Assembly (NCBI RefSeq): GCF_900177665.1 | Contig: NZ_FXAW01000006.1 | Location: forward strand, 300,673 to 364,672 | Direction of reading: 5' to 3' | DNA: 64,000 nt | Source: Marivirga sericea | Lineage (GTDB): Bacteria > Bacteroidota > Bacteroidia > Cytophagales > Cyclobacteriaceae | Part shown: one piece after another, positions 35,068-44,554 of the stretch | How the letters are laid out: each line of letters starts with the position of its first letter | Position numbering within the stretch: position 1 is the stretch's first letter | Made by a program: the position numbers and the translations under genes | Notes under the pieces: model-generated | What the model saw: only the letters and a program-made list of their open reading frames with translations | Database searches by the model: none | Told to the model about the DNA's origin: nothing

Positions 35068-38000
35068 ATGAGTGAACATCTATTAAAGGCCTTACTGGAA
35101 TTATTTGCCATTATTGCTAAAAAGGGAACTGTTACGGAAGATGAGCGAAATAATGTAAAGAAATTTTTGACAGAAAACCTTTCAGAAGAATCTGCAGAGC
35201 GCCACTTAAAGATGTTCGATAATTTCGCAATAGACGCAGCTTCTGATGGTGATCAAAGAATCGATAAGATTTGCCAAAAAATTAATACGGAATTCACCTA
35301 CCCTCAAAAAATCGTGTTGGCTCTTCAGCTCATTGAACTCATTCTAGCAGATGGAGAAATTGCAGACGAAGAAACTCAGGTTCTAGACTTTGTAGCAGAA
35401 AAAATAAAAATCCCCGCAGAAATTGTTGCTTACATTCAGTCATTCGCTCTTGCTAAAACTATTGAGGAGTTTGAATCAGACAAATTTTTGATTGTAGCAG
35501 AAGAGGATAAAAAGGTATCTGAATCTACTTATTTTATTCAAGAAGATCATTTAGATGGTTTTTTGGCGGTATTGAAACTTTCCGGCACAGAAATGTACTT
35601 TGTCAAATATGTAGGGAATGCACAATTGAATATGAATGGAATTCCCCTTAGGAAAAATGTCATTACACTCTTTCCCTCAGGAAGTACAATAAAAGGAGAA
35701 AAGTCCCAGACTATTTTTTATAGTGATGTAGCAAGTCATTATAAAACTGATGATAGCGCACCTCATATTTCATTTGTGGCAGACAATATTAGCTTCACAT
35801 TTCCAAACGGTCATAAAGGGCTGCACAAGGTAAACATTGCAGAAGATACTGGGAGACTAGTAGGTTTAATGGGAGCATCAGGTTCTGGAAAATCAACCCT
35901 ACTTAATGTGCTAAATGGCAATGAAAGCCCATCTGAAGGAAAAGTTGAAATCAACGGAATTAACATACATAAAACCCCTGAAGCCATTAAAGGCACAATT
36001 GGATACGTTCCTCAAGACGATTTATTAATAGAAGAATTAACGGTTTACGAGAATTTATTCTATGCGGCTAAATTATGCTTTGATGATAAGTCGCTTTCAG
36101 ATATTGAGCATTTGGTTTCCCAAACTTTATCGTCTCTCGGTTTATCTGAAACCAAACATTTAAAAGTCGGCTCTCCATTAGATAAAACGATCAGCGGTGG
36201 CCAAAGAAAACGCTTAAACATTGGTTTAGAATTACTGAGAGAACCTCACGTTCTTTTTGTCGATGAACCTACCTCTGGTCTTTCTTCCAGAGATTCGGAA
36301 AATATCATGGATTTGCTAAAAGAATTGAGTTTGAAGGGGAAAATGGTTTTTGTCGTGATCCATCAACCCTCCTCAGACATCTTCCGAATGTTTGATAAGT
36401 TGGTAATTTTAGATGTTGGTGGATTTCAAATTTATTATGGAAACCCTGTTGAAGCTGTTCTTTATTTCAAAAATCAAATAAATACAATCGATAAAGACCA
36501 AGCTGCATGTATTGAGTGCGGCAACGTAAACCCTGAACAAATCTTCAATATCATTGAAACCAAAGTGGTCAATGAGTATGGAAAAGCCACAGATGAAAGA
36601 AAAATCAGTCCCAAAAAATGGTTTAATCTCTTTGAACAGCAATTAGAAATACCTAAAGTCGACAACCCTGACCCACTACCTAAACCGGAACTACAAATTC
36701 CAAATTGGCTAAAGCAAATTGGCTTATTTTTTAGGAGAGATTTTAAATCAAAACTAGCCAATCGTCAGTATTTATTAATCAATTTATTAGAGGCTCCGAT
36801 CTTAGCAATTTTGTTGGCCTATATAATTCGATACTATCCGGAAACTGAAAAAAACGAATATCTTTTTATCGATAACCTCAATATTCCTGCTTTTTTCTTC
36901 ATGAGTATTATTGTCGCCCTTTTTATGGGATTGACTGTAAGCGCAGAAGAAATTATCAAAGATCGGAAAATCCTAAAAAGAGAATCATTCCTGCATTTAA
37001 GCAGAAGTAGTTACCTTTTTTCTAAAATCGGAATTCTATTTTTGTTTTCTGCTATTCAGACTTTCACTTATGTGATGATTGGTGATTTGATTTTAGAAAT
37101 TGATGGTTTGAGCCTCACTTATTGGGCCATTCTATTTTCTACAGCCTGCTTTGCAAATATGCTCGGCTTAAATATTTCTTCGGCCTTTAATTCAGCTATT
37201 ACTATTTACATTTTAATTCCAATTTTGCTTATTCCTCAGCTTATTCTTAGTGGAGTAGTTGTAAAGTTTGACAACTTAAATCCACAAATTACAGCTCCCG
37301 ATCAAGTTCCTCTGGTTGGCGAATTAATGGCTTCGCGTTGGGCTTTTGAAGCATCTATGGTAGCACAATTCAAATCCAATGAATATGCTGAACCATTTTA
37401 TGAACTGGACAGACAAATGGCGCAATCGGAATACAAAACAGTATATTATATTCCAAGATTACAGTCAAAGATAGACTTTTTAAGAAGAAATCTTGAGAAT
37501 ACTAATACCGAAGAATTTTCAGAAGCTGTGACGCTACTAAATAGAGAAATAGGTCTTGAACTGGAGGTTGTTGGCAAAGATAAATTTGATGCGTATCATA
37601 AGTTAACTCCTGATAAGTTTGATGAATGGACGGCTAATAAAACAGAGGCATTTCTTAATACCCTAAGTCGTTTTTATAACAATTTTTTCAACGAAGCCAA
37701 TTCCAAAAAGGAAAAAGCTATTTATATGCTAACTTCTAGTCCAGAAAAGAAGCAGCGATTTGAGTTCTTAAGAGATAATTACTACAATAAAACCGTAGCT
37801 AACTTAGTTAAAAACACAAATGATCCTAACCGAATTATTGAACATGAAGGACATCTTATTCAAAAAATCTATCCGGTTTTTATGGAACCGCAACCGGATC
37901 ACGCTTTTGATTTTAGAACGCAATTCTATGCTGGTGAAAAATACTTTGCTGGCTATATTTTCAACACGCTTCAATTTAATCTAGCTATTATCTGGTTGAT

Positions 38001-38073
38001 GAGTATTCTACTTTATGCTATGCTTTATTATGATGTTTTAAGAAAAATAGTGAATTTTAAAAGACCCTTTTAA
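35068..38073 (+). CDS. ABCG-type transporter fused to TerB-like and FHA-like domains
   Basis: The protein has 1001 residues. Residues about 1-130 are helical and TerB-like (LIELILADGEIADEETQVLDFVAEKI). Residues 155-225 look like an FHA-type beta sandwich (VGNAQLNMNGIPLRKNVITLFPSGSTI). The ATPase follows, with Walker A GASGSGKST (269-277), the ABCG signature ISGGQRKRLNIGLELL and Walker B VLFVDEPTSGL. The C-terminal half holds about six membrane helices, with a large charged extracytoplasmic insertion (about 770-960) before the last helix. The N-terminal domains suggest regulated transport. The substrate is unknown. Confidence 0.88.
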   Translation: MSEHLLKALLELFAIIAKKGTVTEDERNNVKKFLTENLSEESAERHLKMFDNFAIDAASDGDQRIDKICQKINTEFTYPQKIVLALQLIELILADGEIADEETQVLDFVAEKIKIPAEIVAYIQSFALAKTIEEFESDKFLIVAEEDKKVSESTYFIQEDHLDGFLAVLKLSGTEMYFVKYVGNAQLNMNGIPLRKNVITLFPSGSTIKGEKSQTIFYSDVASHYKTDDSAPHISFVADNISFTFPNGHKGLHKVNIAEDTGRLVGLMGASGSGKSTLLNVLNGNESPSEGKVEINGINIHKTPEAIKGTIGYVPQDDLLIEELTVYENLFYAAKLCFDDKSLSDIEHLVSQTLSSLGLSETKHLKVGSPLDKTISGGQRKRLNIGLELLREPHVLFVDEPTSGLSSRDSENIMDLLKELSLKGKMVFVVIHQPSSDIFRMFDKLVILDVGGFQIYYGNPVEAVLYFKNQINTIDKDQAACIECGNVNPEQIFNIIETKVVNEYGKATDERKISPKKWFNLFEQQLEIPKVDNPDPLPKPELQIPNWLKQIGLFFRRDFKSKLANRQYLLINLLEAPILAILLAYIIRYYPETEKNEYLFIDNLNIPAFFFMSIIVALFMGLTVSAEEIIKDRKILKRESFLHLSRSSYLFSKIGILFLFSAIQTFTYVMIGDLILEIDGLSLTYWAILFSTACFANMLGLNISSAFNSAITIYILIPILLIPQLILSGVVVKFDNLNPQITAPDQVPLVGELMASRWAFEASMVAQFKSNEYAEPFYELDRQMAQSEYKTVYYIPRLQSKIDFLRRNLENTNTEEFSEAVTLLNREIGLELEVVGKDKFDAYHKLTPDKFDEWTANKTEAFLNTLSRFYNNFFNEANSKKEKAIYMLTSSPEKKQRFEFLRDNYYNKTVANLVKNTNDPNRIIEHEGHLIQKIYPVFMEPQPDHAFDFRTQFYAGEKYFAGYIFNTLQFNLAIIWLMSILLYAMLYYDVLRKIVNFKRPF

Positions 38074-38128
38074 CCATAGAATTCGGAAACCCATAAAAAC
38101 AATTTGTCGGATTTTTAATTTAGAGAAT

Positions 38129-38899
38129 ATGAAAAACTTTATAATTATCACAGGAATATTTTTGGCAGCTTTCGCATGTCAGCCAAAAGAAAAAGCCGAG
38201 CAACAAGAAAAAACAGAAATCGCTAAACCAGACTCACCATCTTTCAATCCGGAAAATTCAGATGCAGAAGCTGTTACACTAGCAGATCAAGTATTAAAAG
38301 CGCACGGTGGAGAAGAAAACTGGGACAACACCCGATATATTGCTTGGAACTTTTTAGGCGCCCGAGATTTAGTTTGGGATAAATACACCGGAAATGTTCG
38401 CATTGATTTCCCAGGACAAAATGCTACTTATCTTATCAACATCAACGAAGACACCGGGAGGGTTAAAATAGGGGATAGAGAATTGACTAAAAATGATTCT
38501 TTAAATCAGTATATTAAGAGGGGTAAACAAATATGGGTAAACGATTCCTACTGGCTAGTTTTCCCCTATAAATTTAAAGATCCGGGTGTTCAATTAAAAT
38601 ATCTAGGGCTGGATACTACTTTAACAGGAAAAAATGCTGAAGTAATCAGCCTAAGTTTCGAAAAAGTTGGGTTCACGCCTCAAAACAAATACAATGCCTA
38701 TATTGACCCTGAAACTCATTTAATTCTGCAATGGGACTACTACCAAAACGCGTCTGATAGTGCGGCAGCATTCAAAAGCGAATGGACGGACTATCAAGAA
38801 TATGGCGGGATTTACCTATCATCTGGAAGGGGAGAGCGAAGCTTAGGAGACATTAAAGTCGCTCAAGAGTGGGATGATAAGATCTTTGAAGAATTTTAA
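38129..38899 (+). CDS. Lipoprotein, LolA-like fold possible
   Basis: The protein has 256 residues with a lipobox AFAC (Cys17), a charged linker and then a beta-rich domain: LKAHGGEENWDNTRYIAWNFLGARDLVWDKYTG, WVNDSYWLVFPYKFKDPGV and AYIDPETHLILQWDYY. The alternation of HGGxExW and YxDPxTxLI motifs recalls uncharacterised LolA-like outer-membrane lipoproteins of Bacteroidota. It follows the ABC fusion gene by 55 bases. Confidence 0.65.
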   Translation: MKNFIIITGIFLAAFACQPKEKAEQQEKTEIAKPDSPSFNPENSDAEAVTLADQVLKAHGGEENWDNTRYIAWNFLGARDLVWDKYTGNVRIDFPGQNATYLININEDTGRVKIGDRELTKNDSLNQYIKRGKQIWVNDSYWLVFPYKFKDPGVQLKYLGLDTTLTGKNAEVISLSFEKVGFTPQNKYNAYIDPETHLILQWDYYQNASDSAAAFKSEWTDYQEYGGIYLSSGRGERSLGDIKVAQEWDDKIFEEF

Positions 38900-38990
38900 A
38901 TAAATAAAAAGGCTGGTAATAAAATATTATTAATGCTCTACACTAATTAAAATTAGCAAGAGTAAGCCAATGTATTGGAGTGCTAAAATA

Positions 38991-39030
38991 AGAAAGCCCA
39001 CAATGACCTATTCATTGTGGGCTTTTCTTT
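38991..39030. terminator. Bidirectional terminator between lipoprotein and acyl-CoA dehydrogenase
   Basis: Stem AAAGCCCACAATG / CATTGTGGGCTTT with a 7-base loop, A-rich on the left and T-rich on the right, between two convergent genes. Confidence 0.85.
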
Positions 39031-39048
39031 AAAAATATTATTATTCCC

Positions 39049-40191
39049 TTACTCCTTCAAAATAGCTCTACTAATCACTAATTTCTGAATCTCAGAAGTT
39101 CCTTCACCTATCGTACAAAGTTTAGAATCTCTGTAGTACTTCTCTACAGGATAGTCTTTTGTATATCCGTATCCTCCGAAAATCTGCACTGCTTCAACTG
39201 AGTTTTTCACCGCTACTTCAGATGCATAATACTTTGCCATAGCGGACTCTTTGTTTACGCTTTTTCCTTTATTCTTTAGGTCTGCTGCTTGGAAAGTGAG
39301 CAATTTTGCGCCTTCCAATTCGGTAGCCATATCTGCCAATTTAAAGGCAATACCTTGAAAACTTGATATAGGCTGGTTGAACTGATGTCTTTCTTTACTG
39401 TAGGCTAAAGCCGCTTCATAAGCACCTTCAGCAATGCCTAAAGATAATGCTGCGATAGAAATTCGACCACCATCTAAAACCTTCATTGACTGAATGAAGC
39501 CTTCGCCAACATTTCCTAACATATTATCTTTATGAACCCGGCAATCTTCGAAAATCATCTCGGCTGTTTCAGACAACCGCATTCCTAATTTATTCTCTTT
39601 TCTGCCTCCTTTAAAACCTTCTGTTCCTCTTTCTACCACAAAAGCAGTCATGCCATGAGAATCTCCTGTCTCTCCAGTTCTTACAATCACAACAGCTACA
39701 TCACCAGATTTACCGTGAGTAATCCAGTTTTTAGCACCATTAATTACCCAATAATCGCCATCCTGAACGGCAGTAGTTTTCATGTTTCCTGCATCTGAAC
39801 CTGTATTAGGTTCAGTCAAACCCCATGCTCCAATCCATTCGGCCGTGGCGAGCTTTGGTAACCACCTTTTCTTCTGCTCATCATTGGCAAATTGCAGAAT
39901 ATGGCCCGTACATAATGAATTATGCGCGGCCATTGACAAACCGATGGAAGGATCCACCTTGGCTAATTCCAAAATAGCCGTTACATATTCTTCATAACCA
40001 AAACCAGATCCGCCATACTCTTGAGGAACTAAAACGCCCATCAATCCTAAGCCACCTAGCTTTTTCATTACGTCAATAGGGAAGTGTTGCTCTTCGTCCC
40101 ATTGATCTCTATGAGGGGTGATTTCTTTAGCCCCGAAATCGCGCACCATTTGGGCAATCATTTCTTGATTTTCATTCAATCCAAAATCCAT
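39049..40191 (-). CDS. Acyl-CoA dehydrogenase (short-chain type)
   Basis: The protein has 380 residues: the three-part acyl-CoA dehydrogenase fold, with [14 protein letters not shown] (FAD/substrate binding), [32 protein letters not shown] and the C-terminal [21 protein letters not shown]. It oxidises short or medium acyl-CoA to the enoyl-CoA, feeding electrons to ETF. It is a single gene flanked by a strong terminator. Substrate chain length cannot be read reliably. Confidence 0.93.
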   Translation of the reverse strand: MDFGLNENQEMIAQMVRDFGAKEITPHRDQWDEEQHFPIDVMKKLGGLGLMGVLVPQEYGGSGFGYEEYVTAILELAKVDPSIGLSMAAHNSLCTGHILQFANDEQKKRWLPKLATAEWIGAWGLTEPNTGSDAGNMKTTAVQDGDYWVINGAKNWITHGKSGDVAVVIVRTGETGDSHGMTAFVVERGTEGFKGGRKENKLGMRLSETAEMIFEDCRVHKDNMLGNVGEGFIQSMKVLDGGRISIAALSLGIAEGAYEAALAYSKERHQFNQPISSFQGIAFKLADMATELEGAKLLTFQAADLKNKGKSVNKESAMAKYYASEVAVKNSVEAVQIFGGYGYTKDYPVEKYYRDSKLCTIGEGTSEIQKLVISRAILKE

Positions 40192-40324
40192 AAATATCTG
40201 TTATTAGTCGTTTCCTGAAATAAGTGCAAATATAGCTTAAAATAGCCAAACTACCCAACTAACATTCGTTAGGGCAAAAAGGTTGAGGTGAAGCGGAAAA
40301 AACCTAGAAGAAAGGATTCCAAAA

Positions 40325-41026
40325 TCAAAAAACGAGCCTCCACCTAAATGCCCATCGCCACACTAATCTGTATTTACTGATTTCTGCATGTTCCAAAATA
40401 TCCTCCCAATCCTTTCGAGTGAAAGCTCGCCAAACGGAAAGGCAAGCATCATTTTTTACCATACTAGATTTACTTAAAAACTTTGTAATCCATTTGATGG
40501 AGTAGTAGGCAAAAGGGTGTCGATGCAAATCGTTAATGATCACTTTATCTGACTGCTTTCGAAACTGCCCCAATAGTTGGACTAAATCAACTTTCGAAAA
40601 ATGGTGAAGAAAAAGTGTACAAGTCATTACATCAAACTTTCTGTTTTTGAAGCTTTCCGAAAAAATATTCTCTGCATAAAATGATATCTCTGGGAAATCT
40701 TTACAATGTTTCTTCGCATACGCAACTACGTTAGGGTTGGCATCAAAACCATGCAATTCAACTTTGATGTTTTGTTTCCTTGACCACTTAGCGATTTTGA
40801 GTAACATTTCGCCACTGCCACAGCCTAAGTCAGCAATTAGCCAGTTTTTCTGTGGCTGCGTTTTGAAAACTTTCTTTATTGCTTTTAATGTAACCGCATT
40901 CCCCCCTAGCAAATGATTGATAATATCTAGCTCCTTTAATGCACGATACAAGGAAGGGCTATTATCTGATAAATCATCCATGATCTCAGCTTCTTCTGAT
41001 CGATAAGATAAATCAACTTTTCTCAT
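40325..41026 (-). CDS. SAM-dependent methyltransferase linked to type III PKS
   Basis: The protein has 233 residues with a class I methyltransferase core: IADLGCGSGEMLLKIA, LHGFDANPNVV and DVMTCTLFLHHFS. The C-terminal part has SIKWITKFLSKSSMVKNDACLSVWRAFTRKDW. Its start overlaps the type III PKS stop by four bases (ATGA). Methyltransferases in this position usually methylate the aromatic or pyrone product of the PKS; this is an inference from context. Confidence 0.82.
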   Translation of the reverse strand: MRKVDLSYRSEEAEIMDDLSDNSPSLYRALKELDIINHLLGGNAVTLKAIKKVFKTQPQKNWLIADLGCGSGEMLLKIAKWSRKQNIKVELHGFDANPNVVAYAKKHCKDFPEISFYAENIFSESFKNRKFDVMTCTLFLHHFSKVDLVQLLGQFRKQSDKVIINDLHRHPFAYYSIKWITKFLSKSSMVKNDACLSVWRAFTRKDWEDILEHAEISKYRLVWRWAFRWRLVF

Positions 41027-42111
41027 TTCTCTACACGCTCCAAGAGCATACTTTCCATAGTTAATCCTGGTCCAAATGCGAAACTTAAAACTTTGTCTTT
41101 GGGCTGAATCTTATCCCACATCTCATGTAAAACAAAAAGAACTGTAGGAGACGACATGTTTCCAAAATCTCTCAAAACCTTATAAGCTGAGGCATTAATT
41201 TCACTAGGTAGCTTCAGTCCCTTCTCTACTGCCTCTAAAATTCTTTTTCCACCAGGGTGAATAGCAAATTGATTAATATCTCGCAAAGTTAATTGAAGCT
41301 TGTTCATCAATTCCTCGCTTAACTTCGCTATATTCTGAGCGATTACTTCTGGGACATAGCTGCTCAACTTCATCTCAAAACCTAAACTACCGATACTCCA
41401 AGCCATTTCCTGTTCGGAATCATTTTCCACCACGCTCTTAAATGCCTTCATTTCCAGAGCCTGTTCTGTTTTCTCATTGCTGACCACCGCAGCTGAAGCA
41501 CCATCTCCAAAAAGCGTGTTAGCCAATAAATTATCTTCAGAGTAATTAGCCTGAAAATGAATGGTACATAATTCCACACATAGTATCAAAACTTTAGCGT
41601 CCTTCTCTGATCGTGCGATATGATGAGCCGTTTTAAGTGCATTGAAAGCTGCAAAACATCCCATAAACTGTATCGATGTTCTTTCAATATCTGCATTTAA
41701 ACCAGCTTTTTTAATGAGTTGAATGTCGAGTCCCGGGGCGAACATACCAGTACAACTTACTGTAATTAAGTGAGTAAACTCATGCGCTTCGTATTTATGA
41801 AAAACTTTTGCCAGACTTTTTATGGCCAAAGGCAGTGCATGTTTTTCAAATAACTGCATACGCTCTGGTGTATTAGGAATGGCCTTGCCGTTATTTAATT
41901 GAGGATAAAACTTCCACTCCTTATCATCCGAAAATTGGTAGTCTGGAATGACAGTATGTCTTTTTTGAATTCCAGACATCCTAAAAACGGCCTTTAACTT
42001 ACGGCTGTTTTCTTCGTTCAATTGCATGGCTTTTTGCATGAAGCCTGCTATATCATTTTGAGCAATGCTTATCTCCGGATTGGCAGGAGAAATCAGGTTG
42101 ATGTATGGCAT
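41023..42111 (-). CDS. Type III polyketide synthase (chalcone synthase-like)
   Basis: The protein has 362 residues. The catalytic triad of type III PKS is intact: Cys152 in IQFMGCFAAF, His285 in FAIHPGGKR and Asn318 in GNMSSPT. It condenses malonyl-CoA units on an acyl starter held directly as CoA ester, giving pyrones, resorcinols or similar aromatics. The starter cannot be read. It is coupled to a methyltransferase and divergent from a UbiA-type prenyltransferase, together a minimal gene set for a lipidated or prenylated aromatic compound. Confidence 0.9.
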   Translation of the reverse strand: MPYINLISPANPEISIAQNDIAGFMQKAMQLNEENSRKLKAVFRMSGIQKRHTVIPDYQFSDDKEWKFYPQLNNGKAIPNTPERMQLFEKHALPLAIKSLAKVFHKYEAHEFTHLITVSCTGMFAPGLDIQLIKKAGLNADIERTSIQFMGCFAAFNALKTAHHIARSEKDAKVLILCVELCTIHFQANYSEDNLLANTLFGDGASAAVVSNEKTEQALEMKAFKSVVENDSEQEMAWSIGSLGFEMKLSSYVPEVIAQNIAKLSEELMNKLQLTLRDINQFAIHPGGKRILEAVEKGLKLPSEINASAYKVLRDFGNMSSPTVLFVLHEMWDKIQPKDKVLSFAFGPGLTMESMLLERVEK

Positions 42112-42159
42112 AAATTATTCTTGAATGACTATATTAAGCAAAAATTTTCAATTTTGTTC

Positions 42160-43047
42160 ATGAAAAAAGCTATTCATATCCTTCAACATCTTAGGATTCC
42201 TTTTTCCTTCTTTTTATTACCTGTTTACATCTTTGCCTTAGGCATAAGTCCTAACATTGGTGCTGATAGAATTATCTTGACTTTCGTGATCTTGCACTTT
42301 TTGATATACCCGGCCAGTAACGCTTATAATTCTTATTTTGACAAGGATAAAGGCAGCATTGGATTACTAAAAAATCCACCGCCCGTTACAAAAGGATTAT
42401 ATTACACCAGTTTGATATTTGACTTTATCGGCATTGCTTTTGCCTGGCTGATTAGTATGGAGTTTGCGCTCTTGGTCTTCATCTACGGATTGGCATCAAA
42501 AGCCTATAGCCACCCAGGAATTCGATTAAAAAAGTATCCTCTTTTAGGATGGGTTGTAGCTGGTTTTTTCCAAGGTGTGTTTACTTTTTACATGGCTTAT
42601 GTGGGCATCAACGATTTCAGCTGGGAAATTGCTTTAAAATGGAAAGTCATTTTACCAGGATTATTAACATCTGCTTTTTTATGGGGATCTTATCCAATGA
42701 CTCAAATTTATCAGCACGATGAGGATTCCGAAAGAGGAGATCACACTCTTTCTATTTGGCTCGGGATAAAAGGAACGTTCTTATTTACCTTAATAGCATT
42801 CCTATTGGCCACCTTAGGTTTTGAATATTATTTTCTGAATTTTCATACTGAAAAAATGGCCATTGCTTTTTTAGCCTTCATGGCTCCAACAGTCTTGTAT
42901 TTTCTTATTTGGTTTGGACTAGTCAATAGGAATCTAAAATTCGCAAATTTTGCATGGACTATGGGGCTGAATGTCATATCCGCTCTCTGTCTCAATGCTT
43001 TTTTTATTTATTTCTTTTTAGAAATAAGTCATATTGGACAATTGTAG
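42160..43047 (+). CDS. UbiA-family prenyltransferase
   Basis: The protein has 295 residues and about eight or nine membrane helices. The first Asp-rich motif is NAYNSYFDKDKGS, and DEDSERGDHTLSI is the second conserved acidic region; YSHPGIRLKKYP sits between. UbiA enzymes attach isoprenoid chains to aromatic acceptors. The ATG at 42160 is preferred; a longer frame from 42022 would run into the divergent PKS gene. The 48-base divergent spacing from the PKS suggests a shared function. Confidence 0.85.
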   Translation: MKKAIHILQHLRIPFSFFLLPVYIFALGISPNIGADRIILTFVILHFLIYPASNAYNSYFDKDKGSIGLLKNPPPVTKGLYYTSLIFDFIGIAFAWLISMEFALLVFIYGLASKAYSHPGIRLKKYPLLGWVVAGFFQGVFTFYMAYVGINDFSWEIALKWKVILPGLLTSAFLWGSYPMTQIYQHDEDSERGDHTLSIWLGIKGTFLFTLIAFLLATLGFEYYFLNFHTEKMAIAFLAFMAPTVLYFLIWFGLVNRNLKFANFAWTMGLNVISALCLNAFFIYFFLEISHIGQL

Positions 43048-43073
43048 TTGTTCTCTTAAAGTAGCGAGCAGTT

Positions 43074-43676
43074 TCACTTAGAAAAAACTATAAATCCTAA
43101 TTGTAGATTAAGGCCTATGAAAAAGCTCGCTTGACCAGAAGTAAATTCAATACCTGGTTCAAGAGCTAAATCAATATTCATACGCTTAAAAAAGCTTCTC
43201 TGCCAGCCATAAGATAATTGTAAATCAAAAACCCCCGGCCCTTTGGGGTAATTTTCTGCATTGGTTAGAAAATATGAAGTATGGTAAAAGCTACCAGACA
43301 ACCCAATATAGTTAGCAGCATTACTACTTACGTTTTTGTCGCTTGCTGCTCGTTTGGCAATATTATGGTAAAAGCGAGGCTGCACTTTTATTTGAGGTGT
43401 CAGGACATAATAGTTGTCAACATAATAAAAAGTACGAGTATATGTTCCTCCACCGAAACCTCCTAAAAGGCTTATGCTACTATACAAAGAAATATTCTGC
43501 TCTAACTTCTTTTCATAAGAAATGGCTAGTATTGATGGCAAAAGTGTTTCTACTTTTATTAAATTTTGAGCAACAGAAGCAGACTCCCCTTTTGCAATAG
43601 CTGAAGGTTTATCTTGTGCGTTTAAGTGAAAACCGCTAATAAAGAGTAATAGACTTAAAAGGATTGATAATCTCAT
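43074..43676 (-). CDS. Predicted outer membrane beta-barrel protein
   Basis: The protein has 200 residues with a signal peptide ending LNAQ, then strands such as ISLYSSISLLGGFGGGTYT, YIGLSGSFYHTSYF and FDLQLSYGWQRSFF. The end, GLNLQLGFIVFSK, is barrel-like. It has no named family. It is a single gene, convergent with the UbiA gene. Confidence 0.65.
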   Translation of the reverse strand: MRLSILLSLLLFISGFHLNAQDKPSAIAKGESASVAQNLIKVETLLPSILAISYEKKLEQNISLYSSISLLGGFGGGTYTRTFYYVDNYYVLTPQIKVQPRFYHNIAKRAASDKNVSSNAANYIGLSGSFYHTSYFLTNAENYPKGPGVFDLQLSYGWQRSFFKRMNIDLALEPGIEFTSGQASFFIGLNLQLGFIVFSK

Positions 43677-43824
43677 TTTCTTGAAAGGTTAATAGTTGTA
43701 AAAATATAGGTTCATTTTCAATTTCAAATATGGTAAAAATAACTTAATCTTTAAGGGATTTTTAACAATTCTAAACATATGCCAATCTCTCCGTATAATA
43801 AAAGGTAACTTTAAAAAGATAATT

Positions 43825-44469
43825 ATGAATATATTAGTAATAGGAGCAAACGGAAAAATAGGACAAAAAATTGTAAATAAAATTCATAGTAACTCCCCCC
43901 ATGATGCCATAGCTATGGTCCGAGAGGAGTCTCAAAGAGATCAATTTGAAAAAAAAGGCATCAAAACTGTCATCGGTGATCTTGAAAAAGATTTCAGCCA
44001 TGCATATGAAGGAAATAATGCCATAGTTTTTACGGCAGGAAGTGGAGGTCATACGGGTGATGACAAAACTAAAACCATTGATCAGCAGGGGGCTATTAAA
44101 GCGATAGACTTAGCAGTGCAGCATAAGTATATCCGTTTTATGATGGTAAGTGCATTTGGTGCAGATTTTCAACCGCCTGAATGGCCAAAAAATATGGCGG
44201 CTTATTACAATGCTAAATCTGCAGCTGATGATTATTTACAGCAAACGGGTTTAAATTATACTATTTTTAAGCCGGGCATGCTAACGGATGAAGAAGCTAA
44301 AGGTAAGGTTGACTTTGGCGAAAGAACAGATGAAAGAACCGGCTCAATTCCTCGATGGGATGTAGCTGATGTTATTGTCAAAAGTCTTGATGCTGAAAAC
44401 ACCTACAAAAAATCTCTAGAGTTGCTATCTGGACCCTATCAGGTTGATGAAGCAATAGAAAAAGTTTAA
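43825..44469 (+). CDS. NAD(P)-binding SDR-type protein
   Basis: The protein has 214 residues and is an atypical short-chain dehydrogenase: ILVIGANGKIGQKIV (3-17) for cofactor binding, AIVFTAGSGGHTG, MMVSAFGADFQPPEWP and YYNAKSAADDYLQQTGLNYTIFKPGML. It resembles the YwnB/biliverdin-reductase-like group of NAD(P)H-binding proteins, whose substrates are mostly unknown. It is a single gene with a strong terminator behind it. Confidence 0.88.
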   Translation: MNILVIGANGKIGQKIVNKIHSNSPHDAIAMVREESQRDQFEKKGIKTVIGDLEKDFSHAYEGNNAIVFTAGSGGHTGDDKTKTIDQQGAIKAIDLAVQHKYIRFMMVSAFGADFQPPEWPKNMAAYYNAKSAADDYLQQTGLNYTIFKPGMLTDEEAKGKVDFGERTDERTGSIPRWDVADVIVKSLDAENTYKKSLELLSGPYQVDEAIEKV

Positions 44470-44478
44470 TATTTTTTG

Positions 44479-44507
44479 CTTTTCCAAAGCTCAGTGCTTT
44501 GGAAAAG
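44479..44507 (+). terminator. Strong terminator after the SDR gene
   Basis: Perfect 12-base stem CTTTTCCAAAGC / GCTTTGGAAAAG with loop TCAGT, just after the stop codon and followed by a pyrimidine-rich tract; it may serve recO on the other strand too. Confidence 0.8.
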
Positions 44508-44554
44508 TTCCTCTTTCTTTCACGCTTCTTAAAGGAGAGAGCTGTAGCCTAATC

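Noticed and set aside
42022..42159. N-terminal extension of the UbiA prenyltransferase
   Set aside because: It would overlap the divergent PKS gene, is polar and unlike family N-termini; the ATG at 42160 starts a proper membrane protein.
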